Of a DNA stretch of 53,706 nucleotides, positions 1 to 8,100 are shown one piece after another (within the stretch, counting starts at the first letter, position 1; the number at the start of each line of letters is the position of its first letter). The notes beneath the pieces were generated by a model. That model was not told the origin of the DNA and searched no databases. It saw only the letters and a program-made list of their open reading frames with translations. The stretch is taken from contig DWVD01000093.1 of the NCBI GenBank assembly GCA_019120395.1, positions 1-53,706 of the forward strand, read 5' to 3'. Source of the DNA: Candidatus Gemmiger faecigallinarum. GTDB taxonomy: Bacteria > Bacillota > Clostridia > Oscillospirales > Ruminococcaceae. The position numbers were made by a program, and so were the translations under genes.

Positions 1-173
1 GTGCTGTGCAGCTCCCCGATGGGGGAATACTTCTTAAAGATGACCTCGCCGTCTCCGGTGGTGAAAATCTCCAGCGGGTCCCCCCGCCGGATGCGCTGGG
101 TGCGGCGGATCTCCTTGGGGATGACCACCCGGCCCAGCTCGTCGATGCGGCGTACAATGCCTGTTGCTTTCAT
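1..173 (-). CDS. spoVT: Stage V sporulation protein T, N-terminal part (partial)
   Basis: The reverse strand encodes a start MKATGIVRRIDELGRVVIPK, followed by an EIRRT stretch and a KKYSPIGEL-like segment. This is the AbrB-type swapped-hairpin DNA-binding domain of SpoVT, nearly the textbook sequence. SpoVT is a forespore transcription factor; in Bacillus it is made under sigma G and tunes late forespore genes, and its C-terminal GAF domain would lie beyond the window edge. The ATG at 173 is preceded by a GGGAGGG ribosome binding site. In many Firmicutes spoVT follows mfd and prsA; here those genes are about 27 kb away, so the ancestral neighbourhood is split. Identification is strong; function in spore formation is inferred from the family. 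Confidence 0.9.
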   Translation of the reverse strand, partial: MKATGIVRRIDELGRVVIPKEIRRTQRIRRGDPLEIFTTGDGEVIFKKYSPIGELHS

Positions 174-303
174 TCGTTTACCCTCCCAGATGGTGTCCGC
201 GGGGTGCGGCGCGGCTGCGTCCGGCCCACCGCGCGGCGCCTTTTTTTGACAATCCGGGGTTATTGTTCCGCCGGGCAAGGCAAAATATACCTGCCGGGCG
301 GCA

Positions 304-515
304 AAAGCGGAGTAAGCGCAGGGAAGCTTTGGTTTTGCCGCGTAAGCGGCAAAACTGCGAAGCACCGAAAAAATCGCAAAAACAGGCTGGTGGCAAGGCG
401 CCGGAACGCCGGCGTCCTTTGTGGACGCCAAGCGACGGCAACGCAGCCAACGGCCTGTTTTGGTTAGATTTTGCGGCAAAGTTTCCTTGTGCGCACTCCG
501 CCAAGGCTGCGCGGG
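304..515. repeat. Dispersed structured repeat, copy 1
   Basis: About 210 bp that recurs at 4895-5110; roughly nine of ten positions match over the first 155 bp by manual alignment. The ends form an imperfect terminal inverted repeat (GCGGAG..GCGCA..GGAA pairing with TTCC..TGCGC..CTCCGC). Inside are a perfect hairpin (GTTTTGCCGC and GCGGCAAAAC, four-base loop), a second hairpin (GGCGTCC and GGACGCC) and a long-range stem (AACAGGC with GCCTGTT). No credible protein is encoded. It lies between the divergent spoVT and Nudix genes, upstream of the likely Nudix promoter. It could be a non-autonomous mobile element or a structured RNA. Confidence 0.85.
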
Positions 516-550
516 GCTGGCGGGGAGGCGGGGAGGCGGGGGCTTTTCAA

Positions 551-572
551 CGCGCCGCGCAGGCGGTATACT
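551..572 (+). promoter_or_regulatory. Possible promoter of the Nudix gene
   Basis: A good -10 (TATACT, 567-572) lies 51 bp before the Nudix start, with only a weak -35 (TTTCAA-like) 16 bp upstream. It sits just downstream of the structured repeat, so the repeat would not be part of this transcript. Confidence 0.4.
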
Positions 573-623
573 GAAAGCAGATCATCCCCCGGCCATGGCC
601 GGGGCAGGGAGGGAAACACAAAC

Positions 624-1103
624 ATGGCAGAGTTTTTGCAGACGACGCTGTGCTACCTGGAGCGGGATGGCTGCTACCTGATGCTGCACCGCGTCAAGAA
701 AAAGAAGGACGTGAACAAGGACAAGTGGATCGGCGTGGGCGGCAAGTTCGAGCCGGGCGAGGACGCCCTGGCCTGCGTTTTGCGCGAGGTTCGGGAGGAG
801 ACCGGCTACACCATGGAGTCCCCGCGGTACCGGGGCGTGCTGGATTTTTATTGCCCGCCCTGGCAGCCGGAACAGATCCACCTGTACACCTGCACCGAAT
901 TTTCCGGCGCGCCCCATCCCTGCGATGAAGGCGAGCTGGCCTGGGTGCCCAAAGACAAAATCCAGGATCTGCCCATCTGGACCGGCGACAAGCTGTTTTT
1001 CCGCCTGCTGGCGGAGGACGCGCCGTTTTTCCACCTGGAACTGTACTACGACGGCGACGTGCTGACCCGCGCCGTTCTGGACGGGGCCCAACTGGAGCTG
1101 TAA
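624..1103 (+). CDS. Nudix hydrolase (MutT/MTH1-like)
   Basis: 159 aa. A complete Nudix box (GX5EX7REUXEEXGU) is visible at residues about 37-59, beginning GGKFEPGE and ending REVREETGY, so the protein should hydrolyse a nucleoside diphosphate linked to another group with Mg2+. The arrangement (KKKDVNKDKW before the box, a tryptophan-rich segment after it) resembles the 8-oxo-dGTP diphosphatase MutT/MTH1 group, which cleans the nucleotide pool; the actual substrate cannot be read from sequence. The start at 624 was chosen because GGCAGGGAGGG lies just upstream and it gives the usual domain start; longer upstream reading runs into the repeat. Monocistronic, followed by a terminator. Confidence 0.88.
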   Translation: MAEFLQTTLCYLERDGCYLMLHRVKKKKDVNKDKWIGVGGKFEPGEDALACVLREVREETGYTMESPRYRGVLDFYCPPWQPEQIHLYTCTEFSGAPHPCDEGELAWVPKDKIQDLPIWTGDKLFFRLLAEDAPFFHLELYYDGDVLTRAVLDGAQLEL

Positions 1104-1122
1104 CCCCGCCCCATGCAAACAG

Positions 1123-1166
1123 ACCCCGCCGCCCGGTTTTTACCTGCCCGGGCGGCGGGGTCTTTC
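1123..1166 (+). terminator. Intrinsic terminator after the Nudix gene
   Basis: Long GC stem (CCCCGCCGCCCGG and CCGGGCGGCGGGG, short loop) followed by TCTTT, 20 bp after the Nudix stop codon. Confidence 0.8.
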
Positions 1167-1199
1167 AGCGTCGGTATCGCACGGCGGCGCGCCGGAGGT

Positions 1200-1820
1200 T
1201 CAGTCCTGCGGCGGCGCGTCCCCCTCCTCTGCGGGCTGGTCGGCAGCCTGCTGCTCCCGCTGCATGCGGCGCAGGCGGCTCAGCGTGACATTGGTCATCT
1301 GCAGAAAAGATGCGATATACTTGTTGTTGATGGTCTCGATCAGACCAGGATACTCCTTTAAAAACCACTGGAACCGCTCCATGGCGCTGCCGCGGTAGAT
1401 CACCATCTGCATGGTCACGATTTTGCGCAGCGACTGTTCCAGCAGCCGGTTGTACAGCTGCAGGCTGGCAAAGGAGCGCTGCACCACATTGGCCGCCACC
1501 GCCGTGGGGATGCTCAGCACGACGCTGTCCGTCAGGGCGACAATGGACGCGACCGCCGGTTCCGTCAGCGAGAAGGCGGTCATGGTCGTGTCGCCCGGGC
1601 GGCAGCAGAAACAGGTGACGACTTCCTCCCCTTTGGAATTCTGCGAAAATCCGCACAGGCAGCCGCTGATGACAAAGCTGATATACTCCGGCACCTCGCC
1701 CTCCCGCGTCAGGCACCTGCGTTTTGCGACCCACTGGATCTCCGTTACCGGGACGATCTCCGCCAGGAGCGCTTCGTCTTCCAGCTGCAGCACATTTTTA
1801 TAAAAATCCCTGATCTCCAC
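1200..1820 (-). CDS. Crp/Fnr-family transcriptional regulator
   Basis: 206 aa starting at GTG (1820), with a GGAGGGAG ribosome binding site eight bases upstream. The N-terminal about 120 residues form a cyclic-nucleotide-binding-type beta roll (motifs such as YISFVISGCLCGF and GEEVVTCFCCRPGD). The C-terminal segment, around residues 155-185 (INNKYIASFLQMTNVTLSRL), is the winged helix typical of Crp/Fnr. The ligand is unknown: several cysteines lie in the roll (CFCC), but there is no classical Fnr cysteine cluster at the N-terminus. The C-terminal tail is acidic and low in complexity. The gene stands alone; palindromes upstream may be its own operator. Confidence 0.85.
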   Translation of the reverse strand: MEIRDFYKNVLQLEDEALLAEIVPVTEIQWVAKRRCLTREGEVPEYISFVISGCLCGFSQNSKGEEVVTCFCCRPGDTTMTAFSLTEPAVASIVALTDSVVLSIPTAVAANVVQRSFASLQLYNRLLEQSLRKIVTMQMVIYRGSAMERFQWFLKEYPGLIETINNKYIASFLQMTNVTLSRLRRMQREQQAADQPAEEGDAPPQD

Positions 1821-1918
1821 TTGTTTGCTCCCTCCAGTTGGATCGTTCTTTCTTACCGTTTTTTCTCAAATCCTGTCGGCCGATTCGGAATCTTTCTTTA
1901 TTATGAACGATATTGGGG

Positions 1919-1942
1919 TGCAATTGCATTAACATAGGTTAA
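1919..1942. promoter_or_regulatory. Palindromes upstream of the Crp/Fnr gene
   Basis: Two adjacent palindromes in an AT-rich stretch: TGCAATTGCA (perfect, 10 bp) and TTAAC/GTTAA around a four-base centre. They lie about 100 bp upstream of the regulator start and may be operators for it. No convincing -35/-10 pair was found, so the promoter itself is not assigned. Confidence 0.35.
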
Positions 1943-2027
1943 TTTTTTCGTGAAAGTCCCACCACTGGTACTTTATTACATTTTTGTACGAATGTCATGC
2001 CGCCGGATCGGAATGCCGGCCGCCGCG

Positions 2028-3386
2028 TCATGCGCGTCGTCCCCTCCCCAGCCGCCGGATACGCTGCCGGGCGGCTGACAGGCTGCACGCCTGGTGCACA
2101 AACGCCAGCCCCGCAAACACCGTAACGCCCAGGCTGCGCCAGGTGAACCACCCGTGCTGGATGGAATGGGTGCGCAGCAGCGCCAGCCAGGCCGGGGCGG
2201 ACAGCGCCGCCAGCAGCAGCGGAAGCGCCGCGCAAAGCGCCTGCCGGCTGCGCAGGCACAGCGCAAACAGCGCCGCGCACGCCAGCGCCGCGGCGATCAG
2301 CGGCCAGAACAGCCCGCGGCTGTTCAGCGTGTCGTAGACAAAGCGGAAGATATTGCCCCAGGTCAGCTCCATGCCGTGCCAGGTGTCCGCCGAGGTGCGC
2401 ACCGCCGCCTGATGCAGCGCGTCGCCCACAATGTCCTGCCCGGTGACCAGCCCGGCCAACACCCATTTGGACGCCCAGCACAGCGCGTAGCCGGCGCCCC
2501 AGCAGACCGCGCCGCCTGCCACCGCGCCGCAGCGACGCAACGGCGCCCGGCTGCCGGGCACCCGGGGATCCAAAAGCCAGACGGTCAGCGGCAGGCCCAG
2601 GGCCAGGATGGGCGTGACCAGCAGGTCCAAAAAGGAGGTGCACACCCCCACCGCCACCAATCCCGCAGCCAGCGTCCCGGCGGCACGGGGCTTTGCCAGC
2701 ACCCACAGGCAGGCGGCGTAGCCGATGGCAAAGCAGGTGAAAAACTGTACCTGGTGGGGCGCAAAGAAGGCCGACGCCGCCAGCTGGCTGATGCCAAACC
2801 ACATCGCCGGCCAGCGGCCGCAGACCTTCCACAGCCGCCACAGCAGCGCGCCAGCCAGCGCAAAGAACACGATGTAATTGACCACCCGCACCTGCCCATA
2901 GGTCAAAAACAGCAAAAGCGGGCGCAGCCAGATCAGGTAGCCGTGCCAGTACCGCGCGTAGGAGAACGGCTCCAGCCCGACGTCCGCGCCGGTAAGCCCC
3001 CGGTCGCGGGCGGTCAGGTAGGTCTGCAGGTCGTCCGGCAGCGTCTCGAAGTTGTCCACGTTGTAGGCGGTGGCGGTCATCATGGCGGTCAGGGGGTCGG
3101 CCTCATCGGCGCTGGCGGCCTCAAACAGCATGATGGTGTCGGTGTAGTTGTCCATCTGGAACAGCTTGAAGCCGAAAATCTCCGGGTAGAGCCCCTCCTG
3201 CTGCAAAAGCGGAACCGAGCGGGCGACGTTTGCCCGCACCGGCCCGCCTGGCAGCGCAAAGGCCGCCAGCAGCAGCAAAAACAGCGCCGCCAGCGTGACG
3301 GCAAAGACGGCCGCGGCGCGGCCCGCAAAACAGGCGGCGCGGCGGGCGGGGGTGGAAGGATGTTCGGCGTGGTCGGGCCTGGGCAT
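2028..3386 (-). CDS. Polytopic membrane protein, GT-C glycosyltransferase-like
   Basis: 452 aa. The first membrane segment (about residues 22-45) is followed by a large external loop of roughly 110 residues with the motif YARYWHGYLIWLRPLL, then about eight to nine further hydrophobic segments and a basic tail. One long first loop before many membrane spans is typical of GT-C fold glycosyltransferases that use polyprenyl-linked sugars, and this Firmicutes family usually sits in cell-surface polysaccharide functions. I cannot name a substrate. The start at 3386 has an AAAGGAG ribosome binding site; the longer in-frame TTG at 3602 coincides with a -35 box and is unlikely. Product class is moderately sure, function is not. 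Confidence 0.6.
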   Translation of the reverse strand: MPRPDHAEHPSTPARRAACFAGRAAAVFAVTLAALFLLLLAAFALPGGPVRANVARSVPLLQQEGLYPEIFGFKLFQMDNYTDTIMLFEAASADEADPLTAMMTATAYNVDNFETLPDDLQTYLTARDRGLTGADVGLEPFSYARYWHGYLIWLRPLLLFLTYGQVRVVNYIVFFALAGALLWRLWKVCGRWPAMWFGISQLAASAFFAPHQVQFFTCFAIGYAACLWVLAKPRAAGTLAAGLVAVGVCTSFLDLLVTPILALGLPLTVWLLDPRVPGSRAPLRRCGAVAGGAVCWGAGYALCWASKWVLAGLVTGQDIVGDALHQAAVRTSADTWHGMELTWGNIFRFVYDTLNSRGLFWPLIAAALACAALFALCLRSRQALCAALPLLLAALSAPAWLALLRTHSIQHGWFTWRSLGVTVFAGLAFVHQACSLSAARQRIRRLGRGRRA

Positions 3387-3547
3387 GGCAAAAGCTCCTT
3401 TATGGTCCCGGCTGCGGGGCGGCCGCAGAGGGGCGGGATTTGGCGGTATCGGCGGCAGGGGCAGCCTTCTCCGGCACGGCGGGCCGCTCTCCCCGCCGGC
3501 CGGGCGGCCGTAGCGCAGCAAGGCAAAAGGCGGCCATACAAACAAAC

Positions 3548-3573
3548 GGGAGGGCAGTTTCCCCTGCCCTCCC
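3548..3573 (-). terminator. Terminator-like hairpin downstream of ftsW/spoVE
   Basis: Perfect 10-bp arms (GGGAGGGCAG and CTGCCCTCCC) with a six-base loop, followed on the minus strand by GTTTGTTTG. It lies 50 bp beyond the SEDS gene stop and directly abuts the -10 box of the next gene's promoter. Confidence 0.6.
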
Positions 3574-3602
3574 ATTATACTAAAACCGGCCGGCGGCTTC
3601 AA
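3574..3602 (-). promoter_or_regulatory. Promoter for the polytopic membrane protein gene
   Basis: Minus-strand TTGAAG, 17-bp spacer, TATAAT. The start point would fall inside the terminator hairpin of the upstream gene, so promoter and terminator are interlocked. The leader to the 3386 start would be about 180 nt. Confidence 0.6.
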
Positions 3603-3623
3603 CCGCCATGGCCCGGCGCGCCG

Positions 3624-4802
3624 CTAGGCTGCGTCCGCCTGGCGGGAGACCGACAGCACGATGCCCATCTCGCCTAGCAGCATCATCAAACTGGTGCCGC
3701 CGGAAGAGAAAAACGGCAGGCTGATGCCGGTGTTGGGGATGGTGTTGGTGACCACCGCGATGTTCAGCACCGCCTGCAGGATCACCTGGACCACAAATCC
3801 CACCACCAGCAGCGCGCCGAACCGGTCTCGGGCCCGCACCGCAATGGACATGCCCCGCAAAAGCAGCAGAAGAAACAGCCCGATGACCACCGCCGCCCCC
3901 ACAAAACCCAGCTCCTCGCACAAAATCGAAAAGATAAAGTCGTTCTGCGGTTCGGGGACGTAGAGGTATTTCTGCCGGCTGTTGCCCAGCCCCAGCCCGG
4001 CGATGCCGCCCGACGCGATTGCGTACAGGCTCTGGATGGTCTGGTGGCCCTCGCCCAGCGGGTCGGCAAAGGGATCCTGCCAGCTGGCCAGGCGGTCGGC
4101 AGCGTAGGGCACCAGCTCCGGCAGCAAAATGACCGCCGCCGCAATGGCCGCCGCGGCCGCCGCCCCCGCCAGCCCGAACCACTTGAGCCCGGTGCCGCCC
4201 ACAAACATCAGCACCGCGCCGATGCCCAGAATCAGCAGCGTACCGGACAGGTGCGGTTCCAGCAGCATCAGCACTGTGACCGCGCCCAGGATGACCGCAA
4301 AGGGCAGCACCCCGGTGGAAAACGTCTGCATCCGGTCATGGTTCAGCGAGATGATGTGCGAAAACACCAGCACCACCGAAAATTTGGCGATCTCGCTGGG
4401 CTGCAGCGTGCCCAGGCCCGGCAATACGATCCACCGCTTGCAGCCGTTGTACTCCGGCATGAACAGCACCACCACCAAAAGCGCCAGCGACACGCCCATC
4501 AGCGGCCAGGCCAGCTTGTGCCAGACATGGTAATCCACCAGCGACGCCAGGTACATGGCCGCCAGCCCCAGCGCGGCAAACAGCAGCTGGGGGCGGATGT
4601 AGGTGTAGGCGTCCCCCCGGCGGTACAGCGCCACCGCGTAGCCGGCCGAGAACAGCACCACCAGCCCCAGGCAGACCAGCAGCAGCAAGATCGCCAAAAA
4701 CGGCAGGTCCAGCGCCGGCAGCGCGCGCAGCCGCTTGCGTCCGTCGGACAGCGCCCGCCGGAAGCTGCGTTCCCCCCGCGCATGGTAGACGTTCTTTTCC
4801 AT
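3624..4802 (-). CDS. ftsW: SEDS peptidoglycan glycosyltransferase, FtsW/SpoVE type
   Basis: 392 aa integral membrane protein with about ten spans. SEDS signatures are clear: GCKRWIVLPGLGTLQPSEIAK, a glycan-strand loop with WQDPFADPLGEGHQTIQS, the FtsW/SpoVE stretch NSRQKYLYVPEPQNDFIFS, and the C-terminal NTGISLPFFSSGGTS. Family members polymerise lipid II at the septum (FtsW) or in the spore cortex (SpoVE), together with a class B penicillin-binding protein that is not in this window. FtsW versus SpoVE cannot be settled by eye. Start 4802 has an AAAGGGGG site eight bases away; the ATG at 4829 lacks a good site and a TACAAT -10 lies just upstream of it. Single gene with its own terminator. Confidence 0.88.
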   Translation of the reverse strand: MEKNVYHARGERSFRRALSDGRKRLRALPALDLPFLAILLLLVCLGLVVLFSAGYAVALYRRGDAYTYIRPQLLFAALGLAAMYLASLVDYHVWHKLAWPLMGVSLALLVVVLFMPEYNGCKRWIVLPGLGTLQPSEIAKFSVVLVFSHIISLNHDRMQTFSTGVLPFAVILGAVTVLMLLEPHLSGTLLILGIGAVLMFVGGTGLKWFGLAGAAAAAAIAAAVILLPELVPYAADRLASWQDPFADPLGEGHQTIQSLYAIASGGIAGLGLGNSRQKYLYVPEPQNDFIFSILCEELGFVGAAVVIGLFLLLLLRGMSIAVRARDRFGALLVVGFVVQVILQAVLNIAVVTNTIPNTGISLPFFSSGGTSLMMLLGEMGIVLSVSRQADAA

Positions 4803-4894
4803 CCCGCAGGCCCCCTTTCTTTGTGCCATCCCGTCTATTGTACGCGGCAGGGGCGCGGTTTAATCCTTTCCCGGCACAAAAAAGCCGCGCAGCC

Positions 4895-5110
4895 AAAGCG
4901 GAGAAAGCGCAGGGAAGCTATGGTTTTGCCGCGCAGGCGGCAAAACTGCGAAGCGCCGAAAAATCGCAAAAAAACAGGCCGGCGGCAAGGCGCCGGAACG
5001 CCGGCGTCCTTTGCGGACGCCAGGCGGCGGCAGCGCAGCCAACGGCCTGTTCTTAAATTGGATTTTGCGGCAAAGGTTCCTTGTGCGCGCTCCGCCAGGG
5101 TACTGCGCGG
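4895..5110. repeat. Dispersed structured repeat, copy 2
   Basis: Second copy of the element at 304-515, same orientation, lying between the 5' end of ftsW/spoVE and the 3' end of the SpoIID-domain gene (both minus strand). Differences from copy 1 mostly fall in predicted hairpin loops, bulges or A-runs, or in stretches outside the stems; one change turns a G-U wobble into G-C (AACAGGCT to AACAGGCC, facing GGCCTGTT). The closing stem and both inner hairpins are fully retained. No plausible protein is encoded. Confidence 0.85.
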
Positions 5111-5144
5111 CATTTTCGCCCGAGCTGCGCCGCATGAGGCAGGC

Positions 5145-8100
5145 TCAGTAGGTGGTCAATGTGGTGCCGGGGAAATAATGCAGCAGAATATCCTGATAGC
5201 TCCAGCCGTTGGTGGCGTAGCCGATGGTTCCCCATTGGCTCAGCCCGCAGCCGTGGCCATACCCGTACACGTCAAAAATAAAGCAGTCGTTGGAAGAATC
5301 GTAGGTCACGGTAAAGCACTGGCTGCGCAGGCTGCGGCCGTCCACGCTCTGGCCGGCCAGCAGCGTCTCGCGGAACCAGCTGCCGCTGCGGGTGACGTTG
5401 GGCCCTCCGTCGGGGCCGATCTGGATCTGGCTGACCCAGCCATACTGGTTGGCCGATACGATCTTGAACCAGCTGTTGGGATCCACGCCGGACAGGTCGA
5501 TCCCCAGGACCTCCTGGATGCGCTGCTGCACCGTCTGGCGGGCAAAGCGCGCGGTGCCGGAGCTGGCGCCGTTGGTGTTCCAGTTGGTGGCAAAACTCTG
5601 GTCATAGGGGCTTTCCACCGCCTGCAGCCAGGGCAGGTCGCCGCCCCACACGTCGGCCGAGGAGGCCGTGCCTGTGGAGGCCGAGGCAAAATACGGCGTA
5701 AAGCAGACGTTGCCGTTGTAGGTCACCAGCACATGGGCGACCTCGCGGGCGGCAGCCAAAGCGGCTTCGCCGGGCGTCGCCCCCGCCACCGAGGGATAGC
5801 CCCCCTGGCTGATGATCCAGCAATGCGCCGCCACGCACTGCGCCTTGTATGCTTCTGCCGGCGCGTTGGAGCCAAGCTCGTTCTGGGCGATCATGGCCAG
5901 GCAGGTCACCAGGTCCAGCGTCTGCTGGCTGCCGTTCATCGTCACGTTGATGGTCTCGCCCTCCGCCGAGCTACCCCCGCCGTCAGAAGGCGCGGTAGGC
6001 TCCGGGGTGGGCTGGGGCGCGGTTTCCTCCCCGCCGTCCCCCGAAGGGGCCTGCGTGGGTTCGGGGGTGGCGTCCGGCGTCGGCGTGGCCCTGCCCGCGG
6101 CGATCTCGTCCACCGAGATCGACTGCTGCGGCGGCGCGCCCTCGGCGCCCTGGTTCAGGTCGGACTCCGACGCGCCGGCCTGCCCGGCCCGGTCGGTCAA
6201 GCCGGCCAGCAGCTTGTCCACATCGCTGGTCAGCTGCTCGGTCTCGGCCTCCAGATCCTCCAGGCTCTGGTTCAGCGCATCGGTGTCGATGCCGCTCCCG
6301 TCGCCGGTCTCGCCGTCCGCTCCCCCGTCGGCAGAGGCGGGCAGCGCCGCGCTGGCCGTGGCGTACCATTCCATTTGCCGGGCCAGAAGCTGGGTCACAT
6401 CCGGCATCTCCTGCCCGGACGCCGCATAGCGGGCCGCCGGCAGCAACGCATCGTCCTGGACCGTAATGGCCGCCGGGGCAAGCTGGGCGTCCTCGTTTTC
6501 CCCGATCAGCCGCCCGGTCACGCAAAGGCGGACGCCGTCCGTCCCGGCGTCCGACACCAGCGTCAGGAAGCTGGCGTTGTCCCCCACCGTGATGGCGGTG
6601 TCATACAGCGAGCGCGCCCGCGCGCCCAGCACAAAGTCCAGATAATCGCCGTAATCCGACAGCTCGCGCCCGGAAATATCGAACGCGCCCGCGCCGGTCT
6701 CGGCGCCGTCCTGATAGTAGACGGCCATCACCTTGTAGCGATAGGTCCCGTCCGCCAGATACAGCGTGAACCCGGCGTTTTCCCGCAGCGTTTCCAGCTC
6801 CGAAAGCCCATCCAGGCCGCTGCCGTGCATGGCAAGCGCCGTGTTTGCCGGGTAATCGCTGCCCAGGTAGCTGGCGCCCTCCACCTGCGGTCGGGCCTCC
6901 TCCGCAGATTCGGTCGTTGCGCCGGACAGATAGACCAGCTCGCCTTCCATGCCGGGGAAAGCCAGGTAGCCGGCCACGTCCTCCCGCTTGTCGGCGGCGT
7001 TGGCAAGGTAATCCTGCGCGCTCTGGTCAAACTGCGCGGTGCCGTACCCGCGGGGCGATGGCTTGGCGCCCAGGCTGGTGCTGAAATAGAAGAACAGCGC
7101 AGCCGCGCCGACCGCCACCAGCAGCAAAAAGGCCGCCAAAACCATCAGCATGGTGCGGCGCTGCCGCTGTTCGGCTTTTTCGATGCGGGCCAGGCTGCGG
7201 CTTTGGCCCTCGTCCATCGCCGCGGCGGCGTCCGTCTCCCGCCCGTCCGGTTCGGGGGTGTCGTACAGGTAGCGCACCGCGCTCTGGAAGTCCTCCAGGC
7301 TGCTCGGCTCGTTGGCGTCGTCGGCGGCCTGCGCGGCGCGCACGGCGGCCGGGTCCAGGCCGCTGGTCAGATCCGGCAGGTCGTCGTCCAAAATGGAATG
7401 GGGCGGCTGCTGCCGGTTTGCCGCGGGGGCGGTATTCAGCCGCCGCCCGCCACCGGTGCGCACGCTGCGGTATTTGGCCGCCGCCTCGGCGCCGCCGGTC
7501 TCAAAATCGAACGCGGTATCCCCCCGTCCGGCTGCCGCGCGCGGCGACGCCGCATCCGGCGCGCCGGCCGTCTCAAAGGTGATCTTTCCCGCGGGGGAAG
7601 CCGGGGCCGTTCCTGCCGCCGCAGGCGCGGCGGGGTCGGCGTCCCAGCCCTGTTCGGCCGCCGCCCAGGCCGAGGCCGCCACCGACGCCGCATTGTCCGG
7701 CGTGGGGCGAGCGCTCTTCTCCTGCCGGCCGCCGGGCCGGTCCACCGCAGCCACCGCGGCGGCTGCCGCGTCGGCCGCCACCTTGGGGATCTGTGCCGTG
7801 TCAAAATCCAGCATCGGCTCAAAGGAGCTTCGCTTTTTGCGGCGGCGCAGCGAGAAGCGGGCGGTATCGCCGGGTTTGGACTGCCCCGCCTGGGACACCA
7901 GCAGAAGCGGGCGCTCGTGGCCGGGGCGGAACTGGATGGTGCCGGGGGTAAATTTCAGCCCCAGCGTGCGGCGACGCACCAGGTCCAGGATATTGTTGGC
8001 AATGGCCGCGTCGGTCAGGTCCGGCCCCAGGGCGCAGGCCGCCGCGCCGCGGTGGTCGCATACCAGCACAAAGGGCGCCTGGCCCACGGTCGCCGGCATG

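Noticed and set aside
4829-4829. An earlier ATG start for the SEDS protein
   Set aside because: It lacks a ribosome binding site and falls right at the expected transcription start of a TACAAT -10; the ATG at 4802 has AAAGGGGG at good distance.
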